Below, piece after piece: positions 34,785 to 46,478 of a DNA stretch of 64,000 nt (positions are counted from its first letter, which is position 1; the number at the start of each line of letters is the position of its first letter). Source of the DNA: Xanthomonas sp. Leaf131 (lineage in GTDB: Bacteria > Pseudomonadota > Gammaproteobacteria > Xanthomonadales > Xanthomonadaceae). The stretch is taken from assembly GCF_001423495.1 (NCBI RefSeq), contig NZ_LMOG01000003.1, positions 217,381 to 281,380 of the forward strand, read 5' to 3'. A model generated the notes under the pieces. The model saw only the letters and a list, made by a program, of their open reading frames with translations, was not told the origin of the DNA and ran no database searches. A program made the position numbers and the translations under genes.

Positions 34785-37613
34785 TTATTCAGCGACTTGG
34801 TCGTTGAACGGATTGAGGAGCGCATCGGCGACCAGCTTCTGCTGTTCGACGATGTGGTCGGCCATGTGGCCGGCGGCAGGCGAGGGCGAACGGGCACGGC
34901 CGGCGTAATGCAGGCTCTGAGTGCCGGCCAGGCAGAAGTTCAGATGGTGGCGGATCTGGTACCACGCACCCTGGTTCTGCGGCTCTTCCTGGCACCACAC
35001 CACGTCGGTGGCGTTGGCATAGGCCTTGAGCTCGGCGGCCAGCTGCGCACGCGGGAACGGATACAGCTGCTCCACACGCAGGATGGCGACGTCGTCCTGA
35101 CCACGCTTGGTCTGGTCTTCGAGCAGGTCGTAATAGACCTTGCCCGAGCACAGCACCACACGCTTGACCTTGCCGGGGTCGGCCTTGGCATCGGGAATCA
35201 GATGCTGGAATTCGCCCTCGGCCAATTCTTCCAGGCTCGACACCGCCAGCTTGTGGCGCAGCAGCGACTTGGGCGTCATCACCACCAGCGGCTTGCGGGT
35301 GGTCATGCGCATCTGGCGACGGATCATGTGGAAGCACTGCGCCGGGGTGGTCGGCACGCACACCAGCATGTTCTCCAGCGCGCACAGCTGCAGGAAACGC
35401 TCAAGACGCGCGGAGCTATGCTCCGGGCCCTGGCCTTCGTAGCCGTGCGGCAGGAACAGTGACAGGCCCGCAATGCGGCCCCACTTGGCTTCGCCGGCGG
35501 CGATGAACTGGTCGATCACCACCTGCGCGCCGTTGGCGAAGTCGCCGAACTGCGCTTCCCACACGCATAGCGCGTTCGGGTCGGTGGTGGAGTAGCCGTA
35601 TTCGAACCCCATCACCGCTTCTTCGCTGAGCAGCGAGTCGATCACGGTGGCGTCTTCGGGGTTCTCGACCAGCTGGCGCAGCGGCATGTAATAGCTGTCG
35701 CTCTTCTGGTCATGCAGGATCGCGTGACGGTGGAAGAACGTGCCGCGGCCGGCATCCTGGCCGACCAGACGCAGCTTGTGGCCTTCGGTCAGCAGCGTTG
35801 CGTAGGCCAGGTTTTCGGCAAAGCCCCAGTCGCCGGCCTGCTGGCCGGCGGCCATCTTGACGCGGTCGTCGTAGATCTTGGCCACGCGTGCATGCAGCTC
35901 CACGCCTTCCGGGATCGTGGTGATCAGCTTGGCCAGGCGGTCCAGCTGCTCGCGCTTGACGCGAGTATCGACCGGATCGGCAGCGGTGCCGACCAGATAC
36001 TTGGACCAGTCGATGGCGAATTCGTCCGGCTTGCGCGTGGCCAGTTCGGTGGTGTATTCGCCCGAATCGAGCTTGTTGCGGTAGCCGTCGACCAGCGCCT
36101 TGGCCTCGTCGGCGCTCAGCACGCCATCGCTTTCCAGCTTGTTGGCGTAGAGCTCGCGGGTGGTCTTGTGCTTGCGGATGGTCTGGTACATCACCGGCTG
36201 GGTCGCGGCCGGTTCGTCGGCCTCGTTATGGCCCCAACGGCGGTAGCAGACCAGGTCGATGACCACGTCCTTCTTGAACTGCTGGCGGAATTCATAGGCC
36301 AGCTTGGACACGAACATCACCGCGTCCGGGTCGTCGCCGTTCACATGGAACACCGGCGCGCCGATCATCTTGGCTACGTCGGTGCAATACAGCGTGGAAC
36401 GGGCGTCGTCGCGGGCGCTGGTGGTGAAGCCGATCTGGTTGTTGATGACGATGTGCACGGTGCCGCCGACGGCGAAACCGCGCGCCTGCGACATCTGGAA
36501 CAGCTCCATCACCACGCCCTGGCCGGCGAATGCGGCATCGCCGTGGATCAGGATCGGCAGCACGGTCTTGCGCTCGGCATCGCCGAAGCGTTCCTGGCGC
36601 GAACGCACGCTGCCGACCACGACCGGGTCGACGATTTCCAGATGCGAGGGATTGAACGCCAGCGCCAGATGCACCTGCTTGTCGGTGCCAACGGCGATGT
36701 CGGCCGAGAAGCCCATGTGGTACTTGACGTCGCCGGTGTGGGCGCGGTCGTCGTGGGCGTGCTCGAACTTGCCTTCGAATTCATCGAACAGCTTGCGCGG
36801 GTTCTTGCCCAGCGTATTGACCAGCACGTTGAGGCGGCCGCGGTGGGCCATGCCGATCACGATGTCCTTGACCTGATCGTTGCCGGACTGGCGAATGATC
36901 TCGTCCATCATCGGAATCAACGCATCGCCGCCTTCCAGCGAGAAGCGCTTCTGGCCGACATACTTGGTGTGCAGGTAGCGCTCCAGGCCTTCGGCGGCGG
37001 TGAGCCGCTCCAGCGTGCGCTTGCGGCTGGCCGCATCGCTGGCGATCTTGCCGCCTGCATCTTCCAGGCGCTTGTAGATCCACTGGCGCTGGTCGAATTC
37101 CTGGATATGCATGAACTCCGCGCCGATGGTGCTGGCGTAGGTCGCCTTCAGGCGGGCCAGCAGGTCCTTCAGCTTCATCCGCGGCTGGCCGCCGACACCG
37201 CCGGTGCTGAATTCGCTGTCCATGTCCGCCTGCGACAGGCTATGGAACGGCAGATCCAGATCGGGCGGATTGACCGGCGGGGTGAGGCCGAGCGGGTCGA
37301 GCTGTGCGCCGAGGTGACCACGCGCACGGTAGGCGGTGATCAGACGGCCGACGTTGCGCTCGCGCTCGTCACTGGCACCTGCGCCGGTTCCGGCATTGGC
37401 AGCCTGCTTGGAGGCGCTGAGGATGTGGGCGATGGCGGCCGAATGCGGCACATCCCCGGCATCGCGACCTTTGAAGTCGTCGAAATAGCTCTTCCACTTC
37501 GGGTCGACACTGTCCGGGGCGACGAGGTACTGCTCGTACAGATCCTCGATGTAGGCGGCGTTGCCGCCGGCGAGCTGCGATGACTGTGCGAACTGCTTTA
37601 GGAGATTATCCAC
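34785..37613 (-). CDS. sucA: 2-oxoglutarate dehydrogenase E1 component
   Basis: 942-residue thiamine-diphosphate decarboxylase of the TCA cycle. Landmarks: an N-terminal segment typical of OdhA/SucA E1o (YIEDLYEQYLVAPDSVDPKW), GMAHRGRLNVLVN, the TPP site HGDAAFAGQGVVME, and the C-terminal transketolase-like QFGDFANGAQVVIDQFI. The start codon appears to be GTG at 37613, giving MDNLLKQFAQSS; no strong ribosome binding site precedes it. First gene of sucA-sucB-lpd. Confidence 0.97.
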   Translation of the reverse strand: MDNLLKQFAQSSQLAGGNAAYIEDLYEQYLVAPDSVDPKWKSYFDDFKGRDAGDVPHSAAIAHILSASKQAANAGTGAGASDERERNVGRLITAYRARGHLGAQLDPLGLTPPVNPPDLDLPFHSLSQADMDSEFSTGGVGGQPRMKLKDLLARLKATYASTIGAEFMHIQEFDQRQWIYKRLEDAGGKIASDAASRKRTLERLTAAEGLERYLHTKYVGQKRFSLEGGDALIPMMDEIIRQSGNDQVKDIVIGMAHRGRLNVLVNTLGKNPRKLFDEFEGKFEHAHDDRAHTGDVKYHMGFSADIAVGTDKQVHLALAFNPSHLEIVDPVVVGSVRSRQERFGDAERKTVLPILIHGDAAFAGQGVVMELFQMSQARGFAVGGTVHIVINNQIGFTTSARDDARSTLYCTDVAKMIGAPVFHVNGDDPDAVMFVSKLAYEFRQQFKKDVVIDLVCYRRWGHNEADEPAATQPVMYQTIRKHKTTRELYANKLESDGVLSADEAKALVDGYRNKLDSGEYTTELATRKPDEFAIDWSKYLVGTAADPVDTRVKREQLDRLAKLITTIPEGVELHARVAKIYDDRVKMAAGQQAGDWGFAENLAYATLLTEGHKLRLVGQDAGRGTFFHRHAILHDQKSDSYYMPLRQLVENPEDATVIDSLLSEEAVMGFEYGYSTTDPNALCVWEAQFGDFANGAQVVIDQFIAAGEAKWGRIAGLSLFLPHGYEGQGPEHSSARLERFLQLCALENMLVCVPTTPAQCFHMIRRQMRMTTRKPLVVMTPKSLLRHKLAVSSLEELAEGEFQHLIPDAKADPGKVKRVVLCSGKVYYDLLEDQTKRGQDDVAILRVEQLYPFPRAQLAAELKAYANATDVVWCQEEPQNQGAWYQIRHHLNFCLAGTQSLHYAGRARSPSPAAGHMADHIVEQQKLVADALLNPFNDQVAE

Positions 37614-37699
37614 GATGGTAAGTCGGGTCTGCTGTGAGGGATGATTGTGCGGAAGCGGCAGGGCGAGATGCCTTGTCGGTCGGTATCAAATCTCAAAAA

Positions 37700-37705
37700 A
37701 TTATA
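37700..37705 (-). promoter_or_regulatory. -10 element, likely suc operon promoter
   Basis: Minus-strand TATAAT, a perfect -10 hexamer preceded by GGGGG and followed by TTTTTTGAG. No convincing -35 stands 16-18 bases upstream. It would give a leader of about 80 nt before sucA. Confidence 0.5.
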
Positions 37706-37794
37706 CCCCCTTGCGCTAGTGACAGGGCGTCTGCGAGCTGACCGGACGGGTAGGTCGACCGGCCTCGCACCTACGTGGCAAGGGCGCTGCGGCA

Positions 37795-38727
37795 TCAGAT
37801 GCCGAGTGCGCGCGGTTCGCTCCAAAGTGCGCTGCGCTCCCATATCTGCGCGAATTCGCGCTCCAGCTGACGACTGCGCGCGGCGCCCGACAGCCAGGTT
37901 TCGCCATCGTCGAAGCGATGGCCTGTTGGACGAAAGTAGTAGGCGTCATCGCCTACGGCATAGGCCGATGCATAGCTGCTATCGACCGGATCGCTGACTG
38001 CGCGGAAGCGAAATACGCTGGGCAGACGCTGGGCCAGGCGCAGCATTGCGCTACCACTGGCGTTGGCGCTTGCGGTGTCCTGCACCAGCACGTGCACGCG
38101 CTTGTCGTGGCGGGCGGTGGCGAAGCGGCGCAGGGCGTCGAGCGCCGCAGCGTTGTCGAACAGCGGCGGATCCAGCGCGCGCGTGTAGATCAGCACCTGG
38201 CGGCGTGCCGCACACAGCAGGCCGGTGGTGGCGGCCAGGGCCGCGCTGAGCGTGTCGACTGCCATCGGGCCGTCGAGGCGGCGGTGCAGGGCAGTGCCTG
38301 CTGCGCCCTCTGTATCGACGGCGAGATCGGGACCACATTCGGAGGATGCGTCGGGCAGAAAGCCGAGGCGTGCGAACACCGCCTCGGCTGGTGGGTTGAC
38401 GCGTGCTCTCAGGCTGGGCCAACCGCGTTGGCGGGCGGTGTCCACTGCGGCTGCAAGCAATTGGTCTGCAATGCCACGGCGGCGCCAGTCGGGGAGCACG
38501 CCGAGCCGGTCGATGCGTCGGTCGGGTGTGAGCCGCACTGCGGCGATCAGCTGGCCGTCGTCGATGCGCGCGGCCAGCTGCAGGCTGAGGGGATCCAGTG
38601 CGTCCCATTCGGCATCGTGGGTGGTGCCAGCGATGCCGCTGGTGCAGGCCAGGCGCAGCACACGCAGGGTCGCGGCGTCGAGCGCCGGATCCAGCGAGAC
38701 GATCTGCGGCCTGGCGTGAGGACTCAT
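37795..38727 (-). CDS. GNAT acetyltransferase fused to a C-terminal domain of unknown role
   Basis: 310 residues. Residues ~1-150 are a GNAT domain: acetyl-CoA motif DRLGVLPDWRRRGIADQLL and VFARLGFLP. Residues ~155-310 form a second domain with ARRQVLIYTRALDPPLFDN and HDKRVHVLVQDTA, resembling half of a phospholipase-D fold but lacking an HKD motif. It overlaps the uL16-hydroxylase gene by 4 bases (ATGA), so the two are translated together, which suggests a role in ribosome or protein modification. Confidence 0.82.
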   Translation of the reverse strand: MSPHARPQIVSLDPALDAATLRVLRLACTSGIAGTTHDAEWDALDPLSLQLAARIDDGQLIAAVRLTPDRRIDRLGVLPDWRRRGIADQLLAAAVDTARQRGWPSLRARVNPPAEAVFARLGFLPDASSECGPDLAVDTEGAAGTALHRRLDGPMAVDTLSAALAATTGLLCAARRQVLIYTRALDPPLFDNAAALDALRRFATARHDKRVHVLVQDTASANASGSAMLRLAQRLPSVFRFRAVSDPVDSSYASAYAVGDDAYYFRPTGHRFDDGETWLSGAARSRQLEREFAQIWERSALWSEPRALGI

Positions 38728-40244
38728 GCGCGCTTGTCGGCCTCGTCGTTGTCGCCGGCGTCCGAGACCTCGTCGTGATTGCCCTCGGGGGCGGCGGTGC
38801 CGTTGTGCTGACCGGCGTCGTCGCCCTGCTCGGCGTCACCGGCGTCGGCCGGGCTGTCCGCGGTGTTTGCGACCTCCTCGACGTCGGCCTCGGTGTCGAT
38901 CTCATCGTCCGCATCCTGCGTGTCGGCCTCGGCGTCGGCATCGTCATGATCGGGCGACAGGCTCAGCACGTGTGCCTGGTCGTCGGCGATGTCTTCGACG
39001 TGGTCGTCGGTCTCCTCGTGGGCGCGCTGGTAATGGCCCTGCGCCAGCAGTTCCAGCACCACCTCGCGGCCGCGCACCGACAACTGCGCATATAGCGCGC
39101 CGTCGATCTCTTCGGCAGCGGCCAGGCGCGCGGCGTCCTTGGCCGACAGCGCGAATTCCAGCCCGCTGCAGAACAGCGTGGCGCCACGCTTGGCACGCCG
39201 CCAGGCCAGCCGCGACCACGGGTGACGGTGCAGCAGCACGCCTTCTTCCAGGGCCTGCTCGACCGCCTCGCGCGGAATGGGTTCCGGCGCCGGCACCACG
39301 TCGCCAGAGGCGCGGTAGGTGGTCATGAAGCGGCCGAACCAGTCGCCCAGGCGATCCGGGTCGTTCATGCGCAGCGCGTTGAGCGCTTCGACCACGCGGT
39401 TCATGGCGGTGACGTCGATCTCGTACGGATCGGCCGGCAGCTTGAGGTCTGCGTCGTGATAGCGCACGGCCTCGTCGGCATCGGCGATCAAGGTGTCCAG
39501 ATAGTCGCCGATCAGCTCGGCCGAGGACGGCGCGCGGGTGCCGATGGAGAAGGTCAGGCAGGCGTCTTCGGCCACGCCGTGGTGCGGCACCAGCGGCGGC
39601 AGGTACAGCATGTCGCCCGGGCCCAGCACCCAATCGTGGGTGGGCTTGAAAGTGCTGAGCAGCTTGAGCTCGACATCGTCGCGGAATGCCAGCGGCGCGG
39701 CCTTGCGGCCCTGTTGCGCACGCGCGTCGATCTGCCAGCGGCGGTGGCCCTGGCCCTGCAGCAGGAACACGTCGTAATGGTCGACATGCGCGCCAACCGA
39801 GCCACCGGTGGCGGCGAAGCTGATCATGATGTCGTCGATACGCCAGCGCGGCAGGAAGCGGAACTGCTCCAGCAATGCGCGCACGTCGGCGTCCCACTTG
39901 TCCACGTCCTGCACCAGCAGGGTCCAGTCGTGGTCGGGCAGGTCGGGGAAGTCGGTTTCCTGGAACGGGCCGGTGCGCACTTTCCAGTCGTCGGTGGCGC
40001 GGTCGTGGCTGATCAGTCGCGCCAGCACGCCGTCTTCGCAGGCCAGGCCGGCCAGATCTTCGGGCTGCAGCGGCGATTGGAAGTCCGGGAACGCGTTACG
40101 GATCAGCAGCGGGTGCTTGTGCCAGTAATTGCGCAGGAAGCGCTCGACCGGCATGCCCAGCGGCTGATCGCGGGTGGCATGGATCTCGAAGGGCAGCGGG
40201 GCGCCCTTTCTGGCAACGGTCTTTTTTGCGGCGGTCTTTTTCAT
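38724..40244 (-). CDS. cupin 4 ribosomal oxygenase (uL16 arginine 3-hydroxylase, RoxA/YcfD type) with acidic tail
   Basis: 506 residues; Fe(II)/2-oxoglutarate JmjC-like dioxygenase. Iron ligands fit H-x-D in GGSVGAHVDHYDVFLLQ (near residue 155) and the distal His in PPLVPHHGVAEDA (near 215). Relatives are about 370-400 residues; here roughly 100 extra C-terminal residues consist mostly of Asp, Glu, Ala and Asn. A short Lys-rich N-terminus precedes the domain. Substrate in relatives is ribosomal protein uL16. Coupled to the GNAT gene. Confidence 0.88.
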   Translation of the reverse strand: MKKTAAKKTVARKGAPLPFEIHATRDQPLGMPVERFLRNYWHKHPLLIRNAFPDFQSPLQPEDLAGLACEDGVLARLISHDRATDDWKVRTGPFQETDFPDLPDHDWTLLVQDVDKWDADVRALLEQFRFLPRWRIDDIMISFAATGGSVGAHVDHYDVFLLQGQGHRRWQIDARAQQGRKAAPLAFRDDVELKLLSTFKPTHDWVLGPGDMLYLPPLVPHHGVAEDACLTFSIGTRAPSSAELIGDYLDTLIADADEAVRYHDADLKLPADPYEIDVTAMNRVVEALNALRMNDPDRLGDWFGRFMTTYRASGDVVPAPEPIPREAVEQALEEGVLLHRHPWSRLAWRRAKRGATLFCSGLEFALSAKDAARLAAAEEIDGALYAQLSVRGREVVLELLAQGHYQRAHEETDDHVEDIADDQAHVLSLSPDHDDADAEADTQDADDEIDTEADVEEVANTADSPADAGDAEQGDDAGQHNGTAAPEGNHDEVSDAGDNDEADKRA

Positions 40245-40414
40245 GGTGTGACGGGTCCGACTGGGAAAAGCCGGCGCTGCGCGGCCGGCGAAGTGGCCTA
40301 TTGTCGCCCAGCCCGCTGCGCGATGCCTTGCCGGCCTGTGTTGCAGTCAGGTTTCAGTGCAAGGCATGCCCATGGAGGCGCTGGTCGCGCCGGATGCTGG
40401 CCGGCGCCGGCGGG

Positions 40415-41038
40415 TCAGCGGGTCGTGATCTGGTTGTCGCTGCCGTAGTCATCGACTCTCGCAGTCCCGGACTGCTGGCTGATGCGGTTGCCGCGACCGT
40501 GCAGCGTGGCCTCACCGATCGCCTGCACCTGCACGTGATTGTCGTCGCCGGGCACCAGCAGGGTGTCGACGCGACCGGCCTTGAGCGTGGACTTGCGGCC
40601 GAACAGTTCGACGCTTTTGGCATCGCTGGCAAGGGTGACCTGAGCAGCGTCGCCAACGATACGGACCGATTCGGCGCGCTCGATCTGCACGATTGCCTGT
40701 TCGCCCAGCACGGAGATGGCGCCGCAATCGCCCTTGAAAAGCAGATTGGCGTGGTCGCCGGTCAGATCGACGTTATGCCCGTCGCAACTGACCGTGCCGC
40801 TGGTCGAGGTGACCAGCAACGTCGGCCGCTCGCCAATGTCGGCCTTCGGCGCGGCCTCTGTGCTTGCTGGCGACAGGGCCGGCTGCGCCGGCTGGGGAGC
40901 GGGTTGAGCTGGCGCCACCGATGCTGCGGATGCGCTTGGAGGCGCCGGGGAGCTGGCAGCAGCAGGATCTGCAGCGGGCTGCTTGCCGCAGGCCGCCAAT
41001 GCGAGCAGTGAGAGGGACAGCAGTGAGCGCAATGCCAT
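40415..41038 (-). CDS. DUF3060 lipoprotein, paralogue A
   Basis: 207 residues. Lipoprotein signal ending LALAAC (Cys near 17), then an Ala/Pro/Gln-rich spacer (residues ~20-75) and a DUF3060-like domain of short beta strands: GTVSCDGHNVDLTGDHANLLF, CGAISVLGEQAIVQIERA and SVRIVGDAAQVTL. AGGAGA stands 8 bases before the ATG at 41038. A closely similar gene lies 140 bases upstream on the same strand. The function of the domain is unknown; the layout suggests a surface or periplasmic beta-helix. Confidence 0.82.
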   Translation of the reverse strand: MALRSLLSLSLLALAACGKQPAADPAAASSPAPPSASAASVAPAQPAPQPAQPALSPASTEAAPKADIGERPTLLVTSTSGTVSCDGHNVDLTGDHANLLFKGDCGAISVLGEQAIVQIERAESVRIVGDAAQVTLASDAKSVELFGRKSTLKAGRVDTLLVPGDDNHVQVQAIGEATLHGRGNRISQQSGTARVDDYGSDNQITTR

Positions 41039-41178
41039 GGGCAATCTCCTGAAAACGGGAACATCACAACGCAGCGATGGGCTTGCTTCCTGCGCCGCCG
41101 GCGCACGATGCGGTCGAGTCTGTGCGCGACGGATCCGTCGGCAGCACGGCAGACATGTCGATGGCGATCGCGCCGCCG

Positions 41179-41679
41179 TTACATCAGCTTGTTGCCGCTG
41201 CCACGGTCGTCCAGCGTGGGTTTGCTGGATGGATTGACGGTGTTGTCGTTACCGGAAAAACGCACCTGTTTCACTTCGCGGACCAGGACCAGATTCTGGT
41301 TGCCCTGGATGTCTGCGCTGCCGAGGTTGGTGAGGTTGAGCGTATTGTTGTTGCCAGCGATGCTCAGCTCGTCGACCTGTTTGTTGAGGACCGTGAAGCT
41401 GCTGCCTTCCACGCGGATCGCGCGTGCCTTTTCGACATTGAGCGCGCCATGCGATGCGGTGATCGTCACTGCGCCGCATTCGCCATTGACGATCGTGTCG
41501 GCGTTGTCCTTGGTAATGCGCAGATCCTTGCCGCCGCAATCGGCACCGCTGGCTGGGTCGGTCAACGTGGACGACACCGCCGACAGCGCCTGCGCGGCGG
41601 GGCCATCGCCACCGCATCCGCTAAGTGCCAGCACGCTGGCGAGGGTCAACAGGGATACTGCTGTCTGAGTCAAACGCAT
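41179..41679 (-). CDS. DUF3060 lipoprotein, paralogue B
   Basis: 166 residues. Lipobox LALSGC and no long spacer; the domain shows CGGKDLRITKDNADTIVNG, CGAVTITASHGALNVEKA and Asn-rich strands SIAGNNNTLNLTN and RFSGNDNTVNPSS. These recurrent N-x-N-T turns look like a short right-handed beta-helix. ATG at 41679 has AGGAGA 8 bases before; identical ribosome binding sites precede both DUF3060 genes, as expected for a duplication. Confidence 0.8.
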   Translation of the reverse strand: MRLTQTAVSLLTLASVLALSGCGGDGPAAQALSAVSSTLTDPASGADCGGKDLRITKDNADTIVNGECGAVTITASHGALNVEKARAIRVEGSSFTVLNKQVDELSIAGNNNTLNLTNLGSADIQGNQNLVLVREVKQVRFSGNDNTVNPSSKPTLDDRGSGNKLM

Positions 41680-41922
41680 CGCCGATCTCCTGAAGGATGA
41701 GGCCGGCACGATAGCAGTCCGGCTCGGTGGTCTATGTGCAGGACCAGGGGTCCTGTCCGGCCTGGGAAGCAGTTGGTGTGCATGACACCGGCGGGTCCAG
41801 GCACAGCCCGCGCAGACGGCACGCCATTGGCAGGAAGCGCGACCGATACACGCTGCCTGAGCTCTGGGCAGGCTGGGCAGACACGGCCCGCACGGCGGGC
41901 CGGGACTGGTCTTGCCGGCAGA

Positions 41923-43326
<1,404 letters not shown>

Positions 43327-44649
43327 CTACGCCGCCCCGGCGCTCGCTTCGCCGATCGGCCGGACGGTGACCGCCTGGATGCGGTGCCCGGCCATGCGCC
43401 GCACGGTCAACGCGTGGCCGTCCAGCTGCAGGGTTTCGCCTTCTTCGGGCAGCCGCTGCAGCTGGTGCACGATCAGCCCGCCCACCGAGTTGACGTGGTC
43501 CGGGGCGCTGAGATCATGGCCGAGCAGGCGTTCCAGGCGGAAGATCGAGGTGCTGCCGGCCACCAGCAGCGAGCCGTCCTGGCTGCGGATCGGCGCATCG
43601 CGCACCACGTGGCGATGCTCGTCCTCGATCTCGCCAACGACGACTTCCAGCAGATCTTCCAGGGTGAAGAAGCCCTGGATGCGGCCCTGGTCCTCCACGC
43701 ACAGCGCCAGATGGGTGGCACCGGTGCGGAATTGTTCCAGCGCGCTGGGGATCGGGGTTTCCAGGGTCAGCAGGGTGGCCGGGCGCAGCAGCGGGCGCAG
43801 ATCGTCCAGGTCCTGGCCGCGCGCCATCGCCACCAGCAGATCCTTGGTATGCAGAATGCCCAAGACCTGCTCGCCCTCGCTGTCGAACCACGGGTAGCGG
43901 CTGTAGCGCGACTCGCTGAACTCGGCCAGCACCGATTCCAGCGTCATGCCTTCGCGCAGGCTGCGCATGTGCTCGCGCGGGCGCATCAGGTCGCCGGCGA
44001 CCAGGTCGGGCAATTCCAGCGCGTGGCTCATCAAGGCCAGGCCGTGATCGGGTGTGGCTGCATTCGGATCCTGGCGGCCGACGATCAACATCAGTTCTTC
44101 GCGCGAATAACGATGCGAGTGATGCTCCACCTCGCCCCAGCCGAGCACCCGCAGCAACCGATTGGCGCTGTTGTTGAGCACCCAGATCGCCGGATACATG
44201 ACCCAATAAAATACGTAGAGCGGCGCGGCGGTCCACAGCGACATCAGCTCCGGACGACGAATGGCCATGGTCTTGGGCGCCAGTTCGCCCAGCACGATGT
44301 GCAGGAACGAAATCAGGCTGAAGGCAATGGCCAGCGCGGTGAATTGCGCTGCTTCCGGCGACAGACCGAGCAGGTCGAACAGCGGCTGCAGCAGATGCGC
44401 AAACGCAGGCTCGCCGACCCAGCCCAAGCCGAGCGAGGCCAAGGTAATCCCCAGCTGGCAGGCCGACAGATACGCATCCAGATGCGCATGCACCCCGAGC
44501 AGCAAACGCCCGCGCCAGCCGTTGTTTTGCGCCAGGCCCACCGCCTGGGTATGGCGCAGTTTGACCAGCGCAAATTCGGCAGCGACGAAGAAGCCGTTCA
44601 ACAGCACCAGCAGCAAGGCGACCAACAGCAGCAGGACGTTACCGAGCAT
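43327..44649 (-). CDS. CNNM/CorC-HlyC family membrane protein (hemolysin-like, cation transport)
   Basis: 440 residues. The N-terminal CNNM (DUF21) domain has three to four TM helices (LLLLVALLLVLLNGFFVAAEFALV at the start, LGITLASLGLGWVGEPA), then two CBS domains (residues ~205-330, with LRREGMTLESVLAEFSESRYSRYP) and a C-terminal CorC/HlyC domain (VGGLIVHQLQRLPEEGE). Relatives move or regulate Mg2+/Co2+. It is divergent from fumC; a terminator-like hairpin lies in its leader. Confidence 0.92.
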   Translation of the reverse strand: MLGNVLLLLVALLLVLLNGFFVAAEFALVKLRHTQAVGLAQNNGWRGRLLLGVHAHLDAYLSACQLGITLASLGLGWVGEPAFAHLLQPLFDLLGLSPEAAQFTALAIAFSLISFLHIVLGELAPKTMAIRRPELMSLWTAAPLYVFYWVMYPAIWVLNNSANRLLRVLGWGEVEHHSHRYSREELMLIVGRQDPNAATPDHGLALMSHALELPDLVAGDLMRPREHMRSLREGMTLESVLAEFSESRYSRYPWFDSEGEQVLGILHTKDLLVAMARGQDLDDLRPLLRPATLLTLETPIPSALEQFRTGATHLALCVEDQGRIQGFFTLEDLLEVVVGEIEDEHRHVVRDAPIRSQDGSLLVAGSTSIFRLERLLGHDLSAPDHVNSVGGLIVHQLQRLPEEGETLQLDGHALTVRRMAGHRIQAVTVRPIGEASAGAA

Positions 44650-44732
44650 GGCAGGTGCCTGCGTGCCGTGCAGCGGCAGTCGGTCGAGGCGTTAGCTGTT
44701 GCGCGCGCGCGGTGCTGCGGTGTGCAAAAGAG

Positions 44733-44751
44733 AAAAACGCAGGTGCTGCGT
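44733..44751 (-). terminator. terminator-like hairpin in the leader of the CNNM-type gene
   Basis: Minus strand: AAACGCAG-CAC-CTGCGTTT followed by TTCTCTTTTG, a perfect 8-bp stem with U-rich tail. It stands 84-102 bases before the CNNM-type ATG and points toward it, so it could be an attenuator or the end of a small minus-strand RNA starting in the 190 bases beyond. Confidence 0.5.
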
Positions 44752-44940
44752 TTCTACAGTCAGGGTCGTCGCCCATGGCGGCGTGGTACCTCGTATGGAT
44801 CGATGGGCAGTCTAGCCCACGGTTTGCGACGACACGGTCGCAACGCTGCGAGCGAGTATCGTAGGCAGTCTCGCCAGCGTGGGTACGCCCGCTGCCAGCC
44901 CTTCCTTCACCACAAATCCAACGATGTGCGGAGAGTGCAG

Positions 44941-46347
<1,407 letters not shown>

Positions 46348-46365
46348 CCACCGCAGTGTGCGTGC

Positions 46366-46432
46366 GTAGGAGCGCACCTGGGAGCGACGGGCGTTGTCGA
46401 TAAAGCCCCGTCGCGCCCAGGTGCGTTCCTAC
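46366..46432. repeat. REP-like inverted repeat after fumC
   Basis: GTAGGAGCGCACCTGGGAGC and its near-complement GCCCAGGTGCGTTCCTAC, with GACGGG/CCCGTC inside; total 67 bases, loop about 15. The GTAGGAGCG...CGACGGG wording is that of palindromic units common between genes of Xanthomonas and Pseudomonas. It can also serve as a stop for fumC transcription. Confidence 0.75.
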
Positions 46433-46478
46433 ACGGCCTTGCGCAAATCTGCGGCTTTTGTGCAGCTTCGCTGGCTAC

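Noticed and set aside
31932..35462. A 1,176-residue open frame on the plus strand opposite lpd and sucB
   Set aside because: It is the antisense shadow of strongly coding genes with high GC third positions; the protein has long His/Arg/Gly runs and no family features.
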